From contig JAJEKV010000002.1 in the NCBI GenBank assembly GCA_021234155.1, positions 40,971,841-41,035,840 of the forward strand: a stretch of 64,000 nt of DNA. Reading direction: 5' to 3'. A model generated the notes under the pieces. It worked only from the letters and a program-made list of their open reading frames with translations. It made no database searches and was not told the DNA's origin. This document shows positions 52,819 to 63,860 of this stretch, piece by piece. This DNA comes from Isoetes taiwanensis (lineage: Eukaryota; Streptophyta; Lycopodiopsida; Isoetales; Isoetaceae). Numbering within the stretch: position 1 is the stretch's first letter; each line of letters starts with the position of its first letter. A program made the translations under genes and the position numbers.

Positions 52819-53200
52819 TAGAGCTGAATTTCCTATCATAAAAGTAATAGGTAATTAGATTACATGCATTATATGGTGAAACTAATTTGGCTCTCTGAGG
52901 TGACAGAAGACATGACATGGAAATTTAAGCAAGTGCATCTTTTCTAACATATATAATTATCCTACAAATATGTTTTTCGAATATTCTTGATTGACACTTT
53001 CCCCTAAAACTGACACCTACCTTTCTGAGGAATTGGGCTTTAAAAAAAATAAGCAAAAGAGAAAAAAAAGACTTACTTGATAAGCAAGCGGGCGTCCTGT
53101 TATTGCTATGCCGCCGAAGTAGCTTGCTAGCTATAGCACATTGCACCGCCGTCGCTAGAGCACAGAAGCAGCACAAGCTTCATCTGTTGCAGAGAACTCT

Positions 53201-53829
53201 GACAGATATTAGGGATTTGTGATGTGCTCTTGGCAATGGTAATAAATACCCACTAATAATTCCATATCTCACACCACAGTACCATAGGTTTTAGCCTTAT
53301 CACCATAAATTAATGGCAATATTACAAAGTTTTTCAAAGGATAGTAATAAACCATTAAATATTCAAACTATGTACCTTAAAAGCCTTAAAAAAATCAATT
53401 ATCATATTACCACCAAATATAAGCTTGAAAATCCAAAATGCTTATCATTTAAATTTCATGAACCCCACTTAAATTAATCATTGGATTTGAAAATAACCCA
53501 TAGAGACCTTGCTTTCTTCTTTATGCTCAAAGCCATATTGTTCCATAGTTCTTGATTATTGAAATATTCCTAGAGAAATGTTTGCAATTATTTATGGACC
53601 ATTACTAGTAACAAATATGATAACAATAAAATCAAGAATGAAATACTAATCCTTTATTGTAACTAAAACTTATTCATTATAGGAGAAAAAACAAAAAAGG
53701 AAACGAAAATAATGAAAAAAAGAGGGAAAAATCGTACCCGCGAACCCAATGCTTCTCGATTCTTGATTGATCCTTTGATCCTAAGCTCTCTCTACCTGAG
53801 AAGGTGCCGAGAAGGTGAGGCTATTGAAG
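53201..53829. other. AT-rich spacer, right CACTA end not found
   Basis: It has scattered ATGGTAATAA/TTATTACC-like words in both orientations (53237-53420), which may be right-hand subterminal repeats, but no TAGTG terminus was found. No gene. Confidence 0.35.
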
Positions 53830-54165
53830 ATGCACGAAATGGATTCAGAAGATGGAATGGGTATGGATTCTTCAGGCTCGGAACAAGACACTGAAGATGA
53901 AGATTTTCAAATGAGGGAAGGTGCAGACAGTGAAGATGGAGATGAGGAGAGTCTTGAGGATGAAGTATCATCTCCCGCTCTAAAACAGCATATCTTGCAG
54001 AAAAAGAAGCTAATTAAGAAGAAGAAGATTATGACTAGGAAGAGAATAGAAGCATACCATCATCCATCAGCTCAGGAAATCTTGGATGGAAGTATTACAA
54101 GGAGCATTCCCATATCAGATCCTAGTTTTAGGCAGAATGGGAAAAATGCAGGCGGTCATACTGCT
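53830..54165 (+). CDS. Possible first exon, acidic then basic protein
   Basis: From ATG 53830: MHEMDSEDGMGMDSSGSEQD, an acidic region, then LQKKKLIKKKKIMTRKRIEA, YHHPSAQEILDGSITRSIPI, up to a donor-like CTC|GTAAGT at 54165. Codon use looks coding and the charge layout suggests a nuclear protein. I could not join it to a later exon in frame, and the family is not recognised. It may be a host-gene exon or a captured fragment. Confidence 0.4.
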
Positions 54166-54800
54166 CGTAAGTTGTTTGCCTTTCCATTTTTGGCAAGTTT
54201 TTAATTCGATAGATAGCTAGTTTAGTCTCATTGATTTTTTTCTCTGCTACGTCTAATCAATAAAACAGTCAAATGAAGCTATCAGTGATCGATTTTGCAA
54301 ATTATTTTTTTTTTCAAATGGGACATGGTTCTTGCAGACTGATTATGCTCATCCTTTATCATACAGACAGATTTTATTGGACGTCAGGGTTAGGATCTTG
54401 CATCTAATTCATTTTCTTGGTTGGTTGCATTTGATGGCATCAGACATGCACGTCAAACAAATTGAGGAAACTTGTATTCTTTAAATGCTGGTTTTGTGTT
54501 ATTGTCAGCAAGAATGAGTCATGAAACAGTCCAGAGTGTCTATTGGGTCAGATAATTCTAATTGGCGCCATGGGTCAAATGATTCTAAATGATGCCAAAT
54601 GATCGGTTATATATTACTCTCATCTTCGGATAATGTTTTCATGTCAACAAGTCTGGCCTTGTCAAAATTGTGAATAAAGGTTCTACTACCTTTGCTGCAA
54701 CTTTACGTTTTGCTATACTGCTATGTTGGTTAAGATCCGAAGGACTTCAGCCCCCAAAGCATACAATATTCTCTCATTATTCCACAAGTGGCTGGATGCA
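54166..54800. other. Intron-like or intergenic, nothing recognised
   Basis: AT-rich sequence with a poly-T run at 54303. It contains a short imperfect repeat around TCAAATGATTCTAA (54540-54600). No coding sense. Confidence 0.4.
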
Positions 54801-54957
54801 GGTTGTGGCAGCCGCTTTTGATCGTATCCTGGCATTTGCAAATAGCACTCTGCGGTCTGCAATAGACTCTTTCAATTCCAGTGAAGACTCCGATGACATT
54901 ATCCTGCTTAAGACAACTAAAGGATTAGTTTCATTGTCAGCTAACGCCAGAGCCTTG
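54801..54957 (+). CDS. Possible internal exon (unknown protein)
   Basis: Bounded by GGATGCAG| and a GGTG donor-like end. It encodes VVAAAFDRILAFANSTLRSA, IDSFNSSEDSDDIILLKTTK and GLVSLSANARALG, a helical, coding-like segment. The open frame extends on both sides without clear sense. Identity not recognised, and no neighbouring exon could be linked. Confidence 0.35.
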
Positions 54958-56830
54958 GGTGGGTTGTCCATAGTTATCTTAAACAATGCACCAACAGCAG
55001 CATATTGCTCTTTTTTCAGTTCCTGAATTTAACATTTCTGCCAAAGGCTGGATAGATTTTTTGCAATTACAGATAGCAGCCATAATGCAACTGTGCCTCC
55101 TAAAGCTGTTGCAGACTCATTTTCACCCTCCCCAAATTGATATCCAGCTCCTTTTCCAAGAGTTTCGGTTTACAATATACTGGCTGTTGCAAATAGGATT
55201 ATCATTTTAGCTGGTCCATAAGATAGCGAAAATTTTGAAAGCTTCATTTGCAGTCCCATGTTTTTGCTTACGCCGAACGATATAGAGGCCAAAAGCATCC
55301 AAGTTGTTTAAAGTTGCAATTTTTCTATTCCAAGAAGGTAAATGTCTTGACCGAGTACATTACTTCTTCAATTTTCTTTCTGAATTTATAGTGTCTACTT
55401 GATACATGTAAGTTCTGAAATCTAAGCATCATTCACTGCCAATATATATGCACATACTAGGAATTTCTTGTTGAACCCATTTTAAGTGATCTGGACCTCC
55501 GTTACGCTGTGTTGTGCGTGTCCATAACAAAGTTGTTCATAACTTCATATACCAATGAACATCTATGGTAGAATAATTGATACTACTTTTCGTGCGGTTC
55601 TCAAACAGCACTAACCTCTAAAGTACATGCATTTGAACTTCCTATTTCTTTTAATTGGGTGTGCATGCTTGGCCTATCTTGGGGAAACACTTGGACTGCA
55701 CAGCAAGCGTAACGGTTTAGCAAAGTTGTATTTGCCGAAGCATTCTGAGTAGGCAAATTATTTTTATATGGGAAACTTAGGCATATCATTGTGAAGTTTG
55801 TAAGCAGAGAATACAGAATGAATGTGTTAAAGAAGAGAAGTGCTTTGAAGGTCAATCAGTTTCATTCAGCATAAGGCAGAAGTGCAAAAGTATAAGACTG
55901 TCAGGCAAAACGGTCAGAAAGCTTAATAATGGATAATTCAGTGGAGACATAGGTATTTGAGATTGCCCAGATAGTGTGCTGAAATATTGATTCCATTAGT
56001 CCATTGTGACTCATCATAAACATACCAATGCAATGGATGTCCCGTGTGTTTGCTTGCTAATAAACAATGGTACGCCCGGCCCATAATGCATACTGATGAT
56101 GGTTCCCTATTGTGAATGAACTCTCCTTCTACACATTACATTCTGCAAAACCCTTTCGTATTGTATAATAAGTTTATCTGGAAGGGTAATTCTGGAAGCC
56201 TTGCTAATAACCATTTTCTCTTATTACAACAGAAACCATCATGTTCCACATTCAATAACATGATTCCACAATAGGTATATGTTTTTGTTTCATGTGCATA
56301 TGACATGTGCATTGCTCCGGTTCATTGCTCAACTTGTTTTTTCCAATAAGAACTAAACATCATTCTTGGTCGACATTGATTTTTACAAATACTAACTGCT
56401 ACCATCTAAATGTTCTTTATAATATCATCACTATATGTTTCAACACATGCTTTTCCCTGGCTAGAGCCCTGAGTCTCTGCTTTTTCTTAGTTTCCTCTCT
56501 ATTAACGCCAGGAACAAATGATTCTAATTGGTTGTGTATCACAAAATCATCGTTGTTTCTGAATTTGACCACATGTCGTCTTCTAGCCAAATCCTTCAAC
56601 CTGTAATTTTTGCTACATTCTCCATACTCCATATTCGTCTTGCCTATATCACTATCGTTCTTGTCACCAAACAGACCACCTCGCTTAATCCCTGATTTAA
56701 TGTATACATAATGTCATGGCCGATTAACTTCAAACTTGCTCTACCTACAAGATCGTTATCTATAATAACAAAGAAACTGTTACTACAATTCATTTGGGAA
56801 CATCTACAAAGGAGAGTTTAGTTTCAATCA
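54958..56830. other. No gene recognised
   Basis: About 1.9 kb with stops in all frames. Small frames at 54986-55210 and 56307-56606 lack family features. One motif, GATTCTAATTGG, occurs near 54555 and 56520. Confidence 0.4.
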
Positions 56831-56933
56831 GATCAATAATCTAATAGCAAATTGGACAAATGTACAGAGGAGAGTATGGCATCAATATACTCTCCTCTGT
56901 ACATTTGTCCAATTTGCTATTAGATTGTTGATC
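56831..56933. repeat. 103-bp near-perfect hairpin, 47-bp arms
   Basis: Left arm 56831-56877 and right arm 56887-56933 pair at 46 of 47 positions (one T/C difference), with a 9-base loop GGCATCAAT. Each arm contains CAAATTGGACAAATGTACAG or its complement. There is no coding sense. Either strand would give a long, almost fully paired RNA, like a young MIRNA or siRNA-producing foldback. Confidence 0.95.
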
Positions 56934-56954
56934 TCGAGACAGAAGATCTATAAA

Positions 56955-57170
56955 CAGTGTTGGGCAAAGTTTTTAAACCCAATCGGAAATTTTCCTACTC
57001 TTTCATCAAATAGCCGGATATTTTCAGTTCCCAATCGGAAATTTGTATTACTCTTATACAAATATGCATAAAAATCTACCGGAATTTTTCCTGCAATGCG
57101 CTAACTCAACCGGAAATTCTTAGTTTCAACCGGAACAACCCTTCTCTACCCCGGAATTTGCCCAACAATG
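56955..57170. mobile_element. hAT-type MITE, 216 bp, TSD TCTATAAA
   Basis: The ends CAGTGTTGGGCAAA and TTTGCCCAACAATG are inverted repeats with one mismatch. They are flanked by identical 8-bp TCTATAAA (56947-56954 and 57171-57178). The CA(G/A)TG end and 8-bp duplication are typical of hAT elements. Inside, CCGGAAATT-like words recur at least six times in both orientations. Confidence 0.93.
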
Positions 57171-57178
57171 TCTATAAA

Positions 57179-58115
57179 GGATCCCTTTATATCAACAAAG
57201 AGAACAATCCCGAGGTCTCAACACTGGTCCAAAACTTTCCAGACGCAGCCAAACATGTGAAAGCGGCTTCTAGAAAGCTCTATAATGTTCGTAGAATTTT
57301 CAAGACTTACACGTGTACATTACTAAAGTAAATCCTAAAAGTAACCTTACACACACAATCTTTTTTTAAGCTGCCCCCTTGCCGTCCTTAATACAATTAT
57401 GTGTTCGGGATGATCAAACCTCTCAACTGAATATAAAGGAAATAAATTCATGATTCCTACAATTCCAGGAACTGAACACACATGACAAATTAACTAGAAC
57501 CAGACGAAGCCATGATTCTTGTTCGGGAACCTAATAACCAGCCAAAAGGACCCAAGAAGTAAAGTCAAGCTTTCACTAACATATGAGCTTCAAGCAGGTT
57601 CTGTGTAAATATTATAGATGCTTTAGATCTATAGTTGGGGAAAAGGGGCAGCAATCACTAGTTTTGAGTTATGTAAAGATCGTGTTTTACTTGCAGATCT
57701 ATGCCAGAGGCAGCCAGACTCAGGAGCCATTGATATACGAAATATCCTGTGAAACACTCAACATGGTAGGAGATGCCGACAGGAGGCATGCCCAGCTATA
57801 TCTAGCTATTGCAACCCAGACTGCAGAATGGAATACGACTGGCTATGTGGCCTCCAAAATCATCAAACACTTGCTATCAAGTTTCTTGAGTGTACTCATG
57901 TTTACATACCTTTAAATAAATGGCAAGATATATTTTCCAAGGGGTTTACAGAAGAAACATGGGCACACATTAAAACTTGCAAATGCATCACCCATGACTT
58001 ACATAATCATTCTTCACCACATTCGTGAACAAAATCATTATGTTGATGCAACCCTCATTGCACTATTTTCTTGAAAGGCATTATGGAGCTGAACACTTAA
58101 CTTGGACCCCCCTAA
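57179..58115 (+). other. Possible exon fragments, unresolved
   Basis: Around 57697-57770 a segment after TTACTTGCAG encodes IYARGSQTQEPLIYEISCET. At 57828-58028 another frame has LCGLQNHQTLAIKFLECTHV. The second recalls the xxAIKFLExxxL motif of HEAT-repeat proteins such as symplekin, but a single motif in a mixed frame is not enough for a call. These could be relics of a host gene downstream of the GTE gene. Confidence 0.25.
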
Positions 58116-61100
58116 TCAAGATAAGTTAATTCTGCTCTTTGAATTCTTCATGATTCTTCCAGACCTTTTCTTGCCTGACATGTCATTTCCTTTATGATTT
58201 AAAACCATCTGTACATAACAATGAAGCTCCCAGAGTGTGGCTGTATCCTGCACATACGGACAATGGGATACTATTAAGGACGAATGCCCCTATGACTCAT
58301 TGAATGAAAACCTAATATGCAGTACAATAAAAGTTACCTGGGCATCAATATCAACTTCAATCTCATCTGCTGTTGCATTAAACGCAGGATTGTTTCTTGC
58401 AATAATTTGAATGACGTGGTTAAGGTTAGCTGCAGGCAGACATCCCAGGTTCTGACCAAGCTGCCTTTTTTCCTCAATTGACATGGTCCTGCAAATTAGC
58501 CAGAATATTTGGTAACAGGATCAGCATTAAAAGGCAAAAAGCCAAAATAAAAGATATTATTGTCATTTTTCTTTGCTGCGGAAATTTACTTTTAACAATT
58601 TTGATAATTATCTGTATACATTCATGCCTGCAATTAGAGGTTGCTAAAACTTTCAAGTCTTCCAGCTGCTCTTCCAACTCATTTAACTGCAAGTCAAGTA
58701 ATATAGTCAAACACAACAAAACAAGCTAATAAAATAACATGGAAGATTCTTTACAGAGCTATCAGAAATTGCTGGAGATCTTTTACAGTGATAACAGGTT
58801 ACTCACTTGTTTACATACTGCATTCGAGAGGCTTTCTAATGCTTCTTCTTCAGCAGCTCTCATTTCTGCAGCTTCCTTAGCCTCATATTCACTTTGTTCC
58901 TGCTTTCTTTTCATTTCCTGTCATACATTAGCTCATCCCTCTTAGAAACATGCCCTACAAAGGATATCTTAGTCTATCATAATAGAGCCGATTCAGAAAG
59001 GTAAGGTCTGCCAGTGGTATATGCATTATTTGTAATGCCAACAGGAAGAGTGAAACAGTTTTAAGTGATGCCCCATCTTTGGAAAATATGATACACCAAG
59101 ATACAAATAACCACGTAATTTGCTAGGTTTCTTATTGATGAACTCTCGGTTTCCAGCAAATCTTACATTCAGAGTCCCCCGGCAAGAAAAAATTTGAAGT
59201 GGGCATTCCTGAACATGGCAAAAATTGCTATATTGATGATAGAAACTAGAACTTAATATTTCTTTCACTATGCAAATCATAAATTTAAGGATGCAACTGA
59301 CAAGACTCTGTTCATTGCTACTGAAGCCATCATGGTTAAATTCCTACAAAAGCCGAGGCATACTCTGAGGGCTCAGCGTGGAAAGGGAAGTACTGGTAAG
59401 TTCCTGTATGGTATGATTTTGCATGAAACAGAGGCAAGTGCTAATCACATAATAAAAGCTCCAAATTTCCTTTCATCATTCCTGGTTAACAGCTTACCAG
59501 TCATCACTTGATCTGAAAAAATATTATGGAGTATAATTGCCAATCTACGATAACATATAAATTGGCTTACCTCTTCCCGTAGTTTTGGTTCAAGTACAGC
59601 CTTCCATTTCTCCTCAAACTTCTCTGACAAAGTTTTTGCCATCACATGAACATCTGTCCCCTCCTTATTATATGTCATTGCATTGCTAAAAACAAGTCTG
59701 ACGTCGTCTGCAATTTCTTGAATATCATTGTAGCTGTTCCCATCCTTGTTATCCATTCGATCTCGAATAGTCCCAAGATCCATAGGCTTCTTTATTATCT
59801 GCATTACAGAAATTATATCATATTAAATGGTGAAATGAAGCAGAGCAAAATCATATGGGACAGAATACCCATGGGGTTGGGGGGGTATATGCAACAAAAA
59901 AAAGTTTCCCGTCAAGAGAGAATGTAAAGTTAACACTCAACACTTAATTCTTCATACAAAAAGATCACTGCCTACCTTTCATATTCTCATTCAAGGAAGC
60001 GTATTTATAGTAGCAAAAAGAAAAAGATAACGAAACAGATACAAGCTGTACTAATACTCAGCCTCCCAGAAGCGCGATTATTAAAATTCCCGACTGACAA
60101 ACCCAATAATACAGATGTCATACCATGGTAATTAGTGTCAACATATACTCACATCAAAATAATCATCCAGACCCAAGGCTTCAACATCTACTGGTTGCAT
60201 GAATGGCCATGCCCACTTGTGCTGGGTAATCTGTTGAAAATTTAACAATGGATGTCAAGAAAAGCAATTTGAAAAAAAATCTGCACCCAAAAAGCAGGGC
60301 AGGAACTTGCTTGACGGAGAATAGTGCCAAACTGACGAATTAGATCTCCCATGCGTTTGCCATGAAGTGCTTCCCGACGTGTGGCATCCATTTGTCGGCG
60401 CTTCGTATTTATAGCTCCCTGATCCTTTAAGTTTAGGCCAGCAGTTTTATTCTTTAATAGTGCCTTTCGCATCCGAATAACCTGGCAGGCCTGCTTTTCC
60501 ATCTGTTATGAATCACTAAAAGTTGAGTGTAAAATTGTCATAACACTACAAATGTAAAACAAAACAATCCACAAGAATGCCTGGAAACTGTAGATGGCAT
60601 GAGACATATTAATTATTGAAACTAGAGAGGTAAGCTATAACATGCTTACATCTTCTACTTTGGATGTCATTTCTGCAACCTTTTCCTTCAATACAGATAT
60701 GCATTTTTCTTCTGCAAATCAACAGAAGTTGTTTTAGACAGGTACATACCTGCAATACTAAATATGTGTCATGAAATTCAGCATTACCATCAGCCCTTTT
60801 ATCTGCATTACTAACTAGAAACCACTCTATTGGCATGCTATGCAGTTTACCATCTTTGGTGATCTTACTTACCTCCAGGTACATCTGCTTCTTGCTGCGC
60901 ATCTTGTGGTTGCACGGTGACCTCCATTTCCTTCTTTGATTCTTGCGGTTCACTTGGTTTAACCTCTTCAATATTTGTTGGCTTCTCTGCAGATGAAGTG
61001 CATTCAAGATTTCCTGTGTCCAAGCTACTTTTTGTGCGGTTGGTAAGCTCAGGTCCCAAGTAGTATGGATCATCCTCATCCACCACTATATCTGGGTCTC

Positions 61101-61404
61101 CAATAGGGTCCAAAACAAAGTTCCTGTGCGCTTCAGGCAGTTTTTGTGTATGTGCTTCCTTTTCTTCGGGAGAAATAACTTTGGATCCACTCCCATCTCG
61201 AGTTAAAACCGGAAATACGATGTTATCTTGAGAAATGGCAGCTGATCCTGAACCTCTACAAACCCTTTTAGATTCTCTTTCACTAGTGGGTGAAGTACTT
61301 TCCTCTACAGTTGAATTTCGGGCATGCGAAGCCCCCCTGGATCCTTTCCTTGTTCTTTTCTCTAAATCTTCATGGGCCCTTCCAGTCTTCCCGGTTCCCG
61401 TCAT
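58116..61404 (-). CDS. GTE-type bromodomain/NET transcription regulator, nine exons
   Basis: Exons: 61404-60873, 60711-60650, 60502-60311, 60230-60153, 59798-59571, 58917-58807, 58686-58628, 58488-58338, 58247-58116; 1545 nt, 514 residues, all phases consistent. Residues 1-198 are disordered with basic and acidic patches. The bromodomain spans about 240-360: WAWPF shelf (268-272), KPMDLGTI (292-299) and conserved acetyl-lysine-contacting Asn332 in MTYN. A coiled-coil linker (365-420) precedes the NET domain (about 423-490: SIEEKRQLGQNLGCLP, DEIEVDIDAQDTATLWELH). One bromodomain plus NET and this linker match plant GTE1/IMB1 and GTE6, nuclear readers of acetylated histones that regulate transcription. 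Introns 3 (CAA|GCAAGT) and 7 (AG|GCATGA) use GC donors. The start is the first ATG of the open first exon. Divergent from the small gene at 61822. Confidence 0.92.
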
Positions 61405-61821
61405 TTCCTAAAAGCCCCACACCTTATACAAACTAAAACAGTTCAACCCAACTCCGATTCATGCATAACCCAGCTCCAGAATGGGTCGATAAAGCAGGAA
61501 CTCTGCCCTAAGCAAAAATAATGTCCTTCCTCCAAAGATCAAACCGATTTCAGCAATTACTACCCAAAACATACAAAAAACTGTTAAGCTGAATGATTTC
61601 TGCAGAGAGCACAAGAAAAATGCGAAGTCACTTAGGAAACAGGGTTTTTCGAGCTGCTCCGCGATTAATTCCCCCCTGACACTGGGCCATGGCGATGCGA
61701 TGTGGCTATCTTGCCAGGTACTTTTACACGTATGCATATGAGGTGTCTATATATTATTAACAGTTACAGTATATGACTTGGGCCAGACCAGAGAAGCAGG
61801 CAAAGGCGTAAGGCGGAAGAT
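61405..61821. promoter_or_regulatory. Bidirectional intergenic promoter region
   Basis: 417 bases between the divergent start codons of the GTE gene and the small plus-strand gene. It includes GGGCCATGG and CCCAGTGTC-type words (near 61680). No clear TATA box was found for either gene, apart from an AT-rich ATATATTATTAA at 61748-61759, about 65 bases before the plus-strand ATG. Confidence 0.5.
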
Positions 61822-62961
61822 ATGGCGTCCATCCTACTCCAGGTCAGACACTTTCTATTCTACGATTCAACACCTGTTTCACGCTGCCCTAATGAAGTCC
61901 TCTCGCCTCTACATTCATCAGCTTTTATATGCTGAAATTGGCGCTTATGCCTGTCACGTAGTTCCAAAGCGCATGTCCTCCATACTTAACCTCGCCTTAG
62001 AGAGATACTAGAAAACGGTAGCAATAGCCCAGTATTGTTAACTCCAAATCCAAGAATGACAAACCAGTACTATTGTTGCATAGAAGCATGCCAGAGTCAG
62101 GTATATTTGAGAGAGAGTATTGGCCAGTCTCTCATTCGAAAAATTCTGGATAGAAATTATGTGAGGAATCCCTACCTGATTATCAAATGTGTCCACATTA
62201 TTGACTATTATAAAACCTAAATTGGATGAGACTTTAGATGTGCATAGTTTTATTGCAATTACTTTATGAATGGCAGGAGAGGATGGTAGGAGCAAGTCTT
62301 GGTCTGGCACTTGGGCTTGGAGCGACCATATATGAAAGAAGACTCTTATGGCATTCTACCCAGGAGCTGGCCTATACCTTGTCTGGTGGTACTCTGCCCC
62401 CAATACCACCAATTCAGGTAAATATTTAGTTTTTTATTTCTCTACAGAGGAGTAGAAAAATACATATTGTCGCATTCATCAGATTACATGACTTATTTGA
62501 CCACCATTTCAAGTTACTGAACAGCGACATTTCAGAACAATGATGGTCATTCATGCGATGGTTGGGTGTTAGCTTCTGCATGTAGCATATTTTTGGTTTT
62601 GCATACCAAGTTATCCATAGATCATGTGAATTGTCCATGTAAATGTATCCATGTTAGATGCCCAGGTTCTTGAAAGTTTTGCTCAATCACCCTGGGGTTG
62701 CCAATAAGCATGCTGTTTAGTACTGTGAAATTATAGCAGGATCCGTGTGAGAAAATACCTTCAAGTCGAGACAAACTGTATTTGCAAATTCACATTAGGA
62801 GTTTCGATGTTTTGATGTCTGACCTTGGAAATAATTCCATGCAGGCACCAAACCTCCTGTTTAGTAGGCATACTCGGGAAGAAATGGCACATTCCTGGAA
62901 TATTGGTGTGGAGAAGTTGTTCCGTTCAATCATTTCTTCAGTTTCATCTAAGGGATGGTGA
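61822..62961 (+). CDS. Small membrane protein, MICOS MIC13/QIL1-like (tentative), three exons
   Basis: Exons 61822-61842, 62277-62417 and 62845-62961 are joined by GT-AG introns (CAG|GTCAGA...GGCAG; CAG|GTAAAT...ATGCAG), all in phase 0, giving 92 residues. MASILLQ is followed by an N-terminal hydrophobic segment (MVGASLGLALGLGATIY), ERRLLWHSTQELAYTLSGG, a proline segment LPPIPPI, and AHSWNIGVEKLFRSIISSVS ending KGW. An N-terminal transmembrane helix, a proline-rich middle and a (D/H)SWNxG motif near the C-terminus recall MIC13/QIL1, a small mitochondrial inner-membrane subunit of the MICOS cristae-junction complex. Similarity is recalled, not computed. The 7-residue first exon is the least certain part. 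Confidence 0.5.
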
Positions 62962-63456
62962 TGACTAAGTATGATGCTGTTGTGTTCCTGCATTTGATCA
63001 ATAAACATAGAACTTGCTGCACTTCATAGTAGCAGCTTATTTGCCTGGACTCAATTTTGAAGTATGCCAGCAACTTTAGACGAACAAGTTGCTTGAGGTG
63101 TAAAGTATTGTGATGGAACGGTTTAGGCAGCCATGTTAAACATTCTTGCAATTTTACCACTTCAGGGTATCTTTTTTTATGAAAGCCCACTTTAGACGAA
63201 ATTGCATGTTTATCATGTTTATGTCCCACCTTGTTTATGCTTTATGCTTCTCTGTCATGCTCATCATATGCGTTCCACAACTTGAGCATCATTATATGCG
63301 TTATGTTGCCTGATAGTCATAAATAAAACATTTGAACAGTCGCTCTGATGCGGTAAGAGAGGAGGAGGTATTGGGATTTACAATATCATTTTCAGAATGC
63401 TTGGTCTTTTTTTCACTTGTCTCCACCTTTTAGACAAGAACACTTTAACATACTAA
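62962..63456. other. 3' flank of the small gene
   Basis: Non-coding sequence with TTCAATCATTTC- and TTATGC-rich words; presumed 3' UTR and spacer. Nothing else recognised. Confidence 0.4.
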
Positions 63457-63860
63457 GGCCCTTTTTCCACACTAGTCGCAAAATATGGCTGTCATATACA
63501 ATATACGACACCATTTATGACTCCAGGGCTAACAATGAGACACGCAAATTTAAACTTACTTTTTCACTGCATGACACCACTAAAATACTAGTGGAAAAGC
63601 ATGAAAAAATAAGACACATCTTTTTTTTAGTTATTTTTAGTTATATATTCAAATAAGACTAGGTGTCTTATTTTACGGCGGGGGAAATCCCTCGGAATAA
63701 AATAAGACTCCATTTGGTATCCAAACCTATTCCGAACCTAAATAAGACATGTCTTATTTTTATAGTGGAAAGGTGATTTATTTTTAAGACAGTAGGTGGC
63801 CAAACATCATTGAGTAAAATATGTGACTTTTAGATATAAGACTATCGTGGAAAAAGGGCC
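63457..63860. mobile_element. MITE, 404 bp, TIR GGCCCTTTTTCCAC
   Basis: GGCCCTTTTTCCAC (63457-63470) and its exact complement GTGGAAAAAGGGCC (63847-63860) bound the element. The flanks are TAA/AAG-like; a clean target duplication is not evident (AA or AAG). The inside is rich in AATAAGAC/GTCTTATT words. No coding. Confidence 0.8.

Larger units (their letters stand above)
38470..53200 (-). mobile_element. CACTA (En/Spm) transposon, nested insertions
   Basis: The left terminus CACTACTACAAAAATGCGC (38470) is followed by about 500 bp of subterminal ATGGCAC/GTGCCAT motifs. The transposase gene runs on the minus strand from a non-coding leader exon near 53.2 kb to a stop at 39250, with all plant Tnp2 blocks present. 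Insertions have expanded it to nearly 15 kb: a mosaic at 39.96-43.64 kb, a duplicated repeat block at 44.65-47.19 kb and a TIR element at 47.71-51.65 kb. I could not find the matching right terminus, so the right limit is approximate. A nonsense codon, a frameshift and the TIR insertion make it defective. Confidence 0.88.

Noticed and set aside
57828-58028. Symplekin-like gene
   Set aside because: Only one short motif (LAIKFLE) in a mixed-frame region; no second conserved block was found.
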